NCBI GenBank assembly: GCA_946886805.1
Contig: CAMPJM010000159.1
Location: 1 to 8,333, forward strand
DNA: 8,333 nt
Direction of reading: 5' to 3'
From: an uncultured Flammeovirgaceae bacterium
Lineage (GTDB): Bacteria > Bacteroidota > Bacteroidia > Cytophagales > Cyclobacteriaceae
Shown here in pieces: positions 1 to 4,516 of this stretch. The stretch's first letter is position 1. The number at the start of each line of letters is the position of its first letter. The notes beneath the pieces are model-generated. The model saw only the letters and a program-made list of their open reading frames with translations. It had not been told where the DNA came from and did not search any database. Made by a program: the position numbers and the translations under genes.

Positions 1-56
1 TGCAATCGTTCTTAAAAAGCGATATCTTGCCACCCACTGCAATCCACATAGAGCCG

Positions 57-195
57 TAAAAATTATTAAAAATTAGACCATTTAAACGCTTTCTCTTCAG
101 GAGAGGGCAAGAGCTTGCCCCGAAGAATTTCGGAGCTCGTCCCGTAGAATTACGGGGGGTGAGGTTAAACAAATACTAATTTTCAATGATTTTTA
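57..195. repeat. Structured intergenic repeat with inverted arms and tandem hairpins
   Basis: The outer arms at 57-76 and 176-195 are inverted copies of one another, matching at 18 of 20 positions. Between them lie short palindromes: a GGGCAA/TTGCCC stem at 105-120, a CCGAA-GAAT-TTCGG hairpin at 120-133 and a CCCGTA-GAAT-TACGGG hairpin at 141-156. The last two belong to a tandem duplication (111-133 and 133-155, 19 of 23 identical) in which the stem changes compensate. No protein-coding potential is evident. The whole resembles a small non-autonomous, MITE-like or REP-like intergenic element, but the arms are AT-rich, so their match is weaker evidence than the GC-rich hairpins. No target-site duplication was recognised. 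The rest of 1-305 shows nothing identifiable. Confidence 0.55.
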
Positions 196-305
196 ATTGT
201 TAAATTTAATTTCGCACAATGGATTAATAAAATTAAGTCAAATACTCAACTATTATTTGGATTTAGAGTTAGCCTTATAAACAATAAAACAAAAAAAATA
301 TTATC

Positions 306-731
306 ATGGCAACTAGAAAAGCAAATGCCACCTGGGAAGGTGGACTAAAAGAAGGAAAAGGAAATGTAAAAACTGAAAGTGGTGCAGTCGCTACAGGATA
401 TTCGTTTTCTTCGAGGTTTGAAGATGGAAAAGGCACAAATCCGGAAGAACTTTTAGGAGCTGCCCATGCGGCTTGTTATTCAATGGCCTTATCATTCGGA
501 TTAGAGCAAGATGGGTTTAAACCAAAAAGTGTCCATACGGTCGCAAGTGTAAAGATCGACAAAGATGGAGAGGGCTTTACCATTACGAACATTACTTTAG
601 AAACCGAGGCAGATATTCCGGAAATAAGCGAAGAGAAATTTCAGGAGCATGCGGAAGGTGCTAAAAAGAATTGCCCTCTTTCAAAAGCACTGTCTGCTGT
701 AAACATCGATTTGAAAGCCAAGCTTAAATAG
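306..731 (+). CDS. osmC: OsmC-type organic hydroperoxide/peroxide reductase
   Basis: This 141-residue cytoplasmic enzyme reduces organic hydroperoxides with a thiol pair. Seen in the sequence: the N-terminal ATWEG strand, TESG near 24-26, a conserved Arg37 in the SRFE segment, the family signature NPEELLGAAHAACYSMALS (about 45-63) with Glu48 and the peroxidatic Cys57, and the second Cys123 in KKNCPLSKAL. The spacing of these residues and the length are those of E. coli OsmC as I know it, so the OsmC subgroup fits better than Ohr, which lacks the TESG/KGTNPEEL wording. The ATG at 306 is chosen because it begins the conserved N-terminal strand. It is preceded by an A-rich stretch with no clear Shine-Dalgarno site. 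The gene appears to be monocistronic and converges on thiL. No promoter matching the Bacteroidota -7 consensus was found; a TA-rich TTTG at 251-259 is off-spacing. Confidence 0.95.
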   Translation: MATRKANATWEGGLKEGKGNVKTESGAVATGYSFSSRFEDGKGTNPEELLGAAHAACYSMALSFGLEQDGFKPKSVHTVASVKIDKDGEGFTITNITLETEADIPEISEEKFQEHAEGAKKNCPLSKALSAVNIDLKAKLK

Positions 732-764
732 GTAATCTCGAACAGCGTTACAATCACTAAACTC

Positions 765-793
765 AATAGTCCTCGTTTGCAACGAGGACTATT
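765..793. terminator. Hairpin between convergent osmC and thiL
   Basis: AATAGTCCTCGTT (765-777) pairs perfectly with AACGAGGACTATT (781-793), giving a 13-bp stem with a 3-nt loop. It lies 33 nt after the osmC stop and 63 nt after the thiL stop, so it could terminate both genes. On the plus strand only a short T stretch follows, so it is a strong hairpin but an incomplete intrinsic terminator. Confidence 0.65.
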
Positions 794-810
794 TATGGTG
801 ACTGATGGAA

Positions 811-897
811 TTAACGATCTAAAACGTCTACTTCCATCACCTTAATTCCTTCTTCTTCAAAAGTGTTTCCATCCCTGAGCTTGCAGGGGCATAGCAT
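811..897 (-). CDS. Possible 28-residue small ORF overlapping the thiL 3' end
   Basis: On the minus strand an ATG at 897 opens a frame shifted +1 relative to thiL. It runs 40 nt through the thiL terminus and 46 nt beyond its stop, ending in TAA at 811-813. The peptide starts MLCPCKLRDG and continues with an acidic stretch ending in MEVDVLDR. AAAGGCGGG lies just upstream of the ATG and could act as a weak ribosome binding site. The stop is followed 17 nt later by the 13-bp hairpin, the order expected of a last gene. The residue make-up looks protein-like and carries a CPC motif, but 28 codons can arise by chance and the thiL part is constrained by another frame. I do not recognise a family. Confidence 0.22.
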   Translation of the reverse strand: MLCPCKLRDGNTFEEEGIKVMEVDVLDR

Positions 898-1909
898 TCC
901 CGCCTTTGGTGATCAGCGTCAGTTTTTCTTCTGCGGGTTTTATATGCCCAATGATTGCAATATCCGGATGGTTTTTTATCTTTTCAAAATCGTCTTGCTT
1001 AATGGTGAAAAGCAATTCATAATCTTCCCCGCCATTCAAAACAGAGGTAACGGGATCAAGCTTAAATTCGACTGCTGTGTCAAAGGTAGGCTTTGCGATA
1101 GGTAATTTATCTTCATAAATACTTAGACCAACTTTAGAATTTTTGGCTATATGGAAAAGTTCGGAAGCCAGACCATCGGAAACATCAATCATTGACGTTG
1201 GCACTACCTCAAAATCCTGAAGTTCATAAACAATATCCATTCTGGCTTCTGGCTTTAATTGCCGCTTTACAATATAATCATAAGCCTCAAGCTGTGGTTG
1301 CATATCCGGATTGGCCAGGAAAACCTGCTTTTCCCTTTCAAGAACCTGAAGTCCCATGTAAGCACCACCCAGATCTCCTGAAACGCAAATTATGTCACCT
1401 ACTTTTGCATTGCTTCTCAGAGCAACTTTATCTTTTGCCACCTCTCCTATTGCAGTGACAGAGATGACCAGTCCGGCACGGGAAGAGGTAGTGTCACCTC
1501 CTATTAAATCGACTTTATATTCATCACAAGCTGCCTTAATACCGTCGTATAAAGCTTCCACGGCTTCTAAGGAAAACCGATTACTCAGCCCAATATTAAC
1601 AGTTATTTGCTTTGGAATAGCATTCATAGCTGCAATATCAGAAATATTAACAGCCACTGCTTTGTACCCGAGGTGTTGGATAGGCGAATAGGATAAATCG
1701 AAATGCACACCTTCCAACAACATGTCAGTGGTCACTACCAAAAATTTATCCCCTGCATCAATGACTGCAGCATCATCTCCAATGCCCAAAAAGGTGGAGG
1801 GGTGGTTATTGGAAAACTTGCCACTCAATCGGTCAATTAAGCCAAATTCGCCTAAATCAGCTATTTCCGTTCTTTTGTCACTTATTTTTGAAGGTCCCTG
1901 GTCTGCCAT
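857..1909 (-). CDS. thiL: Thiamine-monophosphate kinase
   Basis: This enzyme phosphorylates thiamine monophosphate with ATP to thiamine diphosphate, the last step of cofactor synthesis, in the cytoplasm. The 350 residues show the AIR-synthase/PurM-like fold in order: an N-terminal LGEFGLIDRL, GIGDDAAV at 42-49, TTDMLLEGVHFDL at 60-72, NISDIAAMNA at 88-97, GGDTT at 137-141, SGDLGG at 177-182, DVSDGL at 242-247 and GGEDYELLF at 293-301. The Asp-rich motifs are the family's magnesium and ATP ligands. The end, QGWKHF, is normal for the family. The ATG at 1909 is the first in frame. AGGAG lies about 23-27 nt upstream, too far to be an ordinary ribosome binding site, so the start is chosen on the alignment. 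No other thiamine genes are nearby. Confidence 0.96.
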   Translation of the reverse strand: MADQGPSKISDKRTEIADLGEFGLIDRLSGKFSNNHPSTFLGIGDDAAVIDAGDKFLVVTTDMLLEGVHFDLSYSPIQHLGYKAVAVNISDIAAMNAIPKQITVNIGLSNRFSLEAVEALYDGIKAACDEYKVDLIGGDTTSSRAGLVISVTAIGEVAKDKVALRSNAKVGDIICVSGDLGGAYMGLQVLEREKQVFLANPDMQPQLEAYDYIVKRQLKPEARMDIVYELQDFEVVPTSMIDVSDGLASELFHIAKNSKVGLSIYEDKLPIAKPTFDTAVEFKLDPVTSVLNGGEDYELLFTIKQDDFEKIKNHPDIAIIGHIKPAEEKLTLITKGGNAMPLQAQGWKHF

Positions 1910-2069
1910 TTTTGTTTGCTTTTTGTGAAATATCTCCTAACAATTACCTCAGCTATGGAATTGCATAATCTAATGCTGTTTAATCTCACCTACAAATGCA
2001 TTTATGTAAGTTTTAAAAGTGTTAACCACAGCAAGTAAAAAAAGATTTCTGCTATTTTGAAGCAGTTTC

Positions 2070-2077
2070 CAAAGTTA
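2070..2077 (-). promoter_or_regulatory. Candidate Bacteroidota -7 element upstream of thiL
   Basis: Read on the minus strand this is TAACTTTG, an exact match to the Bacteroidota TAnnTTTG -7 consensus. It would imply a 5' leader of roughly 150 nt before thiL. No clear TTG -33 element lies at the expected distance, so the match may be chance in AT-rich DNA. Confidence 0.22.
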
Positions 2078-2123
2078 CCAGAAACTATTACATTATCAGA
2101 ATGCTTTTAAATTTATATATATC

Positions 2124-2270
2124 ATGATCAACAAACTCACAGGTATCTTTTTGATATTTTGCTTTTTAGTTTCATGCGCCCCAAAATCACAATTTCAAAC
2201 CCGAGAAGGGAAAGTGAAAAACAAGCATTATAATGATATCCAATACAAAAAAAATAAGTGGGGCAATTAG
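2124..2270 (+). CDS. Small lipoprotein, 48 residues
   Basis: An ATG at 2124 opens a 48-codon frame ending in TAG at 2268-2270. Residues 1-17 form a classic lipoprotein signal peptide: MINK, then a hydrophobic core of Leu, Ile and Phe, then the lipobox LVSC with the lipidated Cys18. Cleavage would leave a 31-residue, strongly basic mature peptide rich in Lys, Asn and Gln with a KHYNDIQYKK segment. The residues directly after Cys18 (APKS) contain no acidic surface-export signal of the kind described in Bacteroidota, so periplasmic-side retention is more likely. No Shine-Dalgarno site is seen, as is common in this phylum. It stands alone between thiL and a repeat tract. The signal peptide makes it credible despite its size; its function is unknown. 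An opposite-strand 74-codon frame over it is unlikely to be real. Confidence 0.68.
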   Translation: MINKLTGIFLIFCFLVSCAPKSQFQTREGKVKNKHYNDIQYKKNKWGN

Positions 2271-2280
2271 ATTGAATTGT

Positions 2281-2363
2281 CAGTTGGCAAAAAACAGTAG
2301 GCATCAAGGCGCAGAACGTGGGTGTGATGGAGTATGAAACACATGTCTCACTGCCTAGCAACT
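2281..2363. repeat. Imperfect inverted repeat downstream of the small lipoprotein gene
   Basis: AGTTG (2282-2286) and TAGGCA (2298-2303) are mirrored by TGCCTA (2352-2357) and CAACT (2359-2363), in the correct nested order. The left arm carries two 7-nt units, CAGTTGG and CAGTAGG, in one register. The interior shows nothing recognisable. It may be a degraded repeat element or a weak hairpin after the lipoprotein gene. Confidence 0.3.
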
Positions 2364-2407
2364 TTCCACGCCATATAAAATTTAAATTCTCTCATAATTT
2401 TAAATAT

Positions 2408-2439
2408 CCAAGATCCTTCCTGCGTCAGGATGACAAAAC
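2408..2439. repeat. Dispersed stem-loop repeat, copy 1
   Basis: The segment begins CCAAGATCCTTC and ends GTCAGGATGACAAAAC, with ATCCT and AGGAT forming a short stem. The same outer words recur at 4407-4463, and a relative with the same GGAATGAC ending lies at 2596-2647. This type of noncoding repeat is familiar from Bacteroidota intergenic DNA; its function is unknown. Confidence 0.55.
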
Positions 2440-2501
2440 GATACGTTTATGGTTTTTCGTCTGACCACATTTTTGCTTCAACCCTCAACTGTAGCATAAA
2501 A

Positions 2502-2564
2502 TTTTAAACTTCCTTCTTTGAGATTTTAACTTTGAACGATAGAACTTTAACCTTAAACTTTAAT
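2502..2564. repeat. Degenerate heptad (7-nt period) repeat array
   Basis: Nine consecutive 7-nt units in one register vary around CTTTAAA. Clear members are CTTTGAG at 2516, CTTTGAA at 2530, CCTTAAA at 2551 and CTTTAAT at 2558; others are more diverged. The array lies between convergent genes and shares its consensus with the better conserved array at 2703-2743. It is noncoding. Confidence 0.55.
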
Positions 2565-2595
2565 TTCTGCAGGCTCAAGCTCACTGCTATCCTAT

Positions 2596-2647
2596 GGGGG
2601 ATTCCGGATATTTATTCCGCTTTGCTCCATAAATTCCGGAATGACGG
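2596..2647. repeat. Dispersed stem-loop repeat, copy 2 (long hairpin)
   Basis: ATTCCGGA (2601-2608) pairs with TCCGGAAT (2635-2642), and ATTTAT (2610-2615) pairs with ATAAAT (2629-2634). Together they give a 14-bp stem with a single bulged T and a 13-nt loop. The ending GGAATGACGG resembles the AGGATGACAA end of copy 1. It lacks a T tract and therefore does not look like an intrinsic terminator. Confidence 0.6.
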
Positions 2648-2702
2648 TGTTATTCTAAGGAACCCGAATTCTTCCCAGGTCATTCATAACACAGCTGCAG
2701 AG

Positions 2703-2743
2703 CCTTGACCTTGAACTTTAAACCTTGAACTTTAAACTTTAAA
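2703..2743. repeat. Heptad repeat array overlapping the mce stop codon
   Basis: Five perfect-register units (CCTTGAA at 2709 and 2723; CTTTAAA at 2716, 2730 and 2737) follow a partial CCTTGA at 2703. On the minus strand the last unit contains the TAA stop of mce (2739-2741) and reaches into its final codon. The array therefore abuts, and supplies, the end of that gene. Confidence 0.75.
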
Positions 2744-3140
2744 TTATCTCCTGGCACAACTCAATCAACACTCCATTGGTGGACTTGGGATGAAGGAAAC
2801 ACACCCATTTATTGTCTGCTCCCATTTTTGGTTCCTCATTTAATACTAGGAAGCCTTCTTTTTTCAACCGTTGGATCTCGCTTTTGATATCTTCCACAGC
2901 AAACGCGATATGATGCACGCCCTCGCCTCTTTTTTCAATAAATTTGGCGATGGGACTTTCCGGGGAACTGGCCTCAAGTAATTCAATTTTTGTTTCACCG
3001 GATTTAAAAAAAGAAGTCATGACATTTTCAGATTCAACAGTTTCTTCTTTATAGGGTCTCGTTTTTAAAAGCATTTCGAATAATAGATTCGACTTTTGAA
3101 GGTCTTTGACAGCTATCCCTATATGTTCTATATTTGTCAT
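2739..3140 (-). CDS. mce: Methylmalonyl-CoA epimerase
   Basis: This cytoplasmic enzyme interconverts the (S) and (R) forms of methylmalonyl-CoA, linking propionyl-CoA carboxylation to methylmalonyl-CoA mutase. The 133 residues form the two paired modules of the vicinal-oxygen-chelate fold. The first begins EHIGIAVKDL (5-14) and the second VHHIAFAVEDI (75-85). Likely metal ligands by position are His6, Glu53 (in KIELLE), His77 and Glu127 (in GVLIELCQ). The GEGVHHIAF and NGVLIEL wording and the length point to the epimerase rather than a glyoxalase. The ATG at 3140 begins two residues before the conserved strand. The neighbours are not part of the pathway, so the gene may be transcribed alone. 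Its 3' end is formed by a heptad repeat. Confidence 0.93.
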   Translation of the reverse strand: MTNIEHIGIAVKDLQKSNLLFEMLLKTRPYKEETVESENVMTSFFKSGETKIELLEASSPESPIAKFIEKRGEGVHHIAFAVEDIKSEIQRLKKEGFLVLNEEPKMGADNKWVCFLHPKSTNGVLIELCQEII

Positions 3141-3269
3141 AAATTGAAACTTTAATGGAATTATTCCGTAATTTGGTGGAAATTATAAATATTTCTTAAT
3201 AATTTATAATTGCTATTTCTGGTTTGATAAGAACCCAGCATTATTCCTAAATCTAATTAACCCCACAAA

Positions 3270-3683
3270 ATGATGAAGTCTTCAACTGACATTCATGTGG
3301 AAAGTTCAAGAATTCAACAAGATATTGAAAGTTATCTTGGTTTGAAAGGCAGCAGTTTGATTTTTGAATTTCAGTCGAGAGATGCTCATTCTGTTAAACT
3401 TGATTTAATTACGGTTAACCCCAGGCACAATCAGTCGTTTTTGTTTCATAGCGAAATAGGCTATGACAAAGTTGATGCTTTAAAAAAGATGTTGGATTAT
3501 GTGAAGGTGTACAAGGAACAAGAAAGCCCTTATACAATTCAGTGGCGTAAAAGAGGCGATAAGGAACTTCAAACCTCCTATTTTAGGGCTAAAAACATTT
3601 ACGATGTTTTGGATAAGCTGTATTACGGAAGAGATATGAATACCATCACGATTTTCAGTATTATCCTTAACCCTGTTTCATAA
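3270..3683 (+). CDS. Conserved-looking hypothetical protein, 137 residues
   Basis: I do not recognise a family. The frame is clearly protein-like: balanced composition, no low-complexity sequence, no signal peptide and no membrane segment, so a soluble cytoplasmic protein is likely. It appears to alternate strands and helices. Visible landmarks are an amphipathic start (IQQDIESYLGLKG), a strand pair around 29-48, a charged helix DKVDALKKMLDYVKVYKEQ (66-84), then YTIQWRKRGDKELQTSYF (88-105) and a helix with NIYDVLDKLYYGRD (109-122) before a hydrophobic terminal strand. ATG codons at 3270 and 3273 are tandem, and either could be used. It is divergent from mce across a 129-bp AT-rich gap and 175 nt upstream of the iron-sulfur gene, too far to infer a shared role. 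Confidence 0.75.
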   Translation: MMKSSTDIHVESSRIQQDIESYLGLKGSSLIFEFQSRDAHSVKLDLITVNPRHNQSFLFHSEIGYDKVDALKKMLDYVKVYKEQESPYTIQWRKRGDKELQTSYFRAKNIYDVLDKLYYGRDMNTITIFSIILNPVS

Positions 3684-3858
3684 ATCAAAACAAGGAAAAG
3701 TAAATCTTTTTAACATAAAAATTGTTCTGAAAATTAGGTTGAGGAATAGAAATTAAAATTAGAGAGAAACGTGGAGGGAGATTAGGAAAAGTTAAGTTTC
3801 GGGTATGCTATTTTGTTTACCTCTTAAAAAATTATTCGCACAAAAGATCAAAAGCAAT

Positions 3859-4185
3859 ATGATAAAAGTTACAGAAAACGCTGTTAAAAGAATTCACCAG
3901 TTAAAATCTGAGGAAGGAAAATCTACAAATCATAATATCAGGGTATCTGTAAAAGGTGGTGGATGTTCAGGCCTTATGTACGACCTTGGTTTCGACGAAG
4001 CCATAAAAGAAACAGACGAAATTTTCGAGGACAATGGCGTTAAGATTTTAGTGGATAAAAAAAGTATGCTATACCTTTTAGGTACCACACTCGATTTTTC
4101 TGATGGCTTAAATGGAAAAGGATTCCAATTCATCAATCCCAACGCCTCCAGAACCTGCGGATGTGGAGAGAGTTTTTCTGTTTAA
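3859..4185 (+). CDS. Iron-sulfur cluster assembly accessory protein, IscA/HesB family
   Basis: This is an A-type carrier that accepts and delivers Fe-S clusters to apoproteins in the cytoplasm. From the ATG at 3859 the product is 108 residues, the usual family length. It shows the N-terminal ITENAVKRI-type helix, the signature KGGGCSGLMYDLGFDE with Cys36, and the C-terminal SRTCGCGESF with Cys100 and Cys102; these three cysteines are the known cluster ligands. The frame stays open to an upstream ATG at 3805, which would add 18 residues (MLFCLPLKKLFAQKIKSN). That extension is not part of the family fold, so the internal start is preferred. No Shine-Dalgarno site precedes either ATG. The type (IscA, SufA or ErpA-like) cannot be settled without neighbours, and no suf or isc genes are in the window. 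It is followed by a terminator at 4252-4293. Confidence 0.93.
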   Translation: MIKVTENAVKRIHQLKSEEGKSTNHNIRVSVKGGGCSGLMYDLGFDEAIKETDEIFEDNGVKILVDKKSMLYLLGTTLDFSDGLNGKGFQFINPNASRTCGCGESFSV

Positions 4186-4195
4186 AGGTCTGAAT

Positions 4196-4214
4196 TCCCG
4201 AAACGAGTTCGGGA
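4196..4214. repeat. Hairpin repeat TCCCGAA/TTCGGGA
   Basis: TCCCGAA (4196-4202) pairs with TTCGGGA (4208-4214) around a 5-nt ACGAG loop, 10 nt after the iscA-family stop. Read on the minus strand it begins AGCCTGTCCCGAA, resembling the GAGCTTGCCCCGAA and GAGCTCGTCCCGTA units at 111-155. It is therefore probably another member of the same dispersed family. No T tract follows it. Confidence 0.55.
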
Positions 4215-4220
4215 CAGGCT

Positions 4221-4254
4221 GGATTGACAGGATTATAGGATAGACAGGATTAAA
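4221..4254. repeat. 17-nt tandem repeat, two units
   Basis: GGATTGACAGGATTATA (4221-4237) is followed directly by GGATAGACAGGATTAAA (4238-4254); 15 of 17 positions agree. Each unit itself contains two GGAT words. The second unit runs into the A-rich start of the terminator stem. GACAGGATT-type repeats are common in Bacteroidota intergenic DNA. Confidence 0.7.
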
Positions 4255-4293
4255 AAAATCAGGTAAGTACTTCGGGCTTACCTGATTTTTTTT
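4252..4293. terminator. Bidirectional intrinsic terminator with UUCG loop
   Basis: AATCAGGTAAG (4257-4267) pairs with CTTACCTGATT (4277-4287), extended by A7 on the left and T8 on the right. Each strand therefore has a GC-containing stem followed by a U tract. At the tip, C4270 and G4275 close a UUCG tetraloop, one of the most stable RNA loops, separated from the main stem by a small internal loop. It lies between the convergent iscA-family and purF genes and should end transcripts from both sides. Confidence 0.92.
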
Positions 4294-4354
4294 GGTATGA
4301 TATCGTAAATTATTCCTAAATAATCCAAAATAGCTCACCACATAGCGCAAATTC

Positions 4355-4380
4355 TAGCAGAAGCGGCTTGCTAATTTTTT
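4355..4380 (+). terminator. Weak candidate second terminator
   Basis: TAGC (4355-4358) and GCTA (4369-4372), with inner AAG/CTT pairs, form a short hairpin followed by ATTTTTT. An alternative pairing of AGCAGAA (4356-4362) with TTCTGCT (4386-4392) competes with it. It could be a back-up stop for rightward transcripts, but the stem is short. Confidence 0.28.
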
Positions 4381-4406
4381 ATAGTTTCTGCTTCACTTAG
4401 GCTTTT

Positions 4407-4463
4407 CCAAGATCCTTCCCCCAACAAGTGCGAGGCAAGCTCTATCGTCAGGACGACAAAACT
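4407..4463. repeat. Dispersed stem-loop repeat, copy 3
   Basis: It starts CCAAGATCCTTC and ends GTCAGGACGACAAAACT, matching the outer words of copy 1 at 2408-2439, but has about 25 nt more in the loop region. The middle contains GCGAGGCAAGCTC, possibly a second inserted repeat word. It is noncoding and lies just downstream of the purF heptad array. Confidence 0.5.
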
Positions 4464-4474
4464 ATATAACACTT

Positions 4475-4516
4475 TCCCAAAATCTACAGTCCAATGTCTA
4501 GCATCTACCCTCTAGT
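4475..4516. repeat. Heptad repeat array overlapping the purF stop codon
   Basis: Six 7-nt units in one register begin at 4475, 4482, 4489, 4496, 4503 and 4510. Examples are ATCTACA, GTCTAGC, ATCTACC and CTCTAGT. The consensus differs from the CTTTAAA arrays, but the period is the same. The last unit contains the TAG stop of purF (4512-4514, minus strand). Confidence 0.6.

Noticed and set aside
1..49. Open minus-strand frame from an ATG at 49 to the left edge (starts MWIAVGGKIS)
   Set aside because: Only 16 codons are visible with no start signal or family match; it could be the 5' end of a gene outside the window, but this cannot be supported.
251..259. TATTATTTG as the osmC promoter -7 element
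   Set aside because: Spacing inside the motif is one base too long for TAnnTTTG, and there is no TTG -33 element upstream.
2137..2361. 74-codon frame on the minus strand covering the small lipoprotein gene
   Set aside because: Its composition is odd, it lacks any family resemblance, and the opposite strand has a clear lipoprotein signal peptide over the same DNA.
2703..2743. CRISPR array
   Set aside because: Units are 7 nt without spacers, and no cas genes are present.
3157..3167. GGAATTATTCC palindrome 16 nt upstream of the mce start, as an operator
   Set aside because: An 11-nt AT-rich palindrome is expected by chance, and no second copy or known regulator motif was seen.
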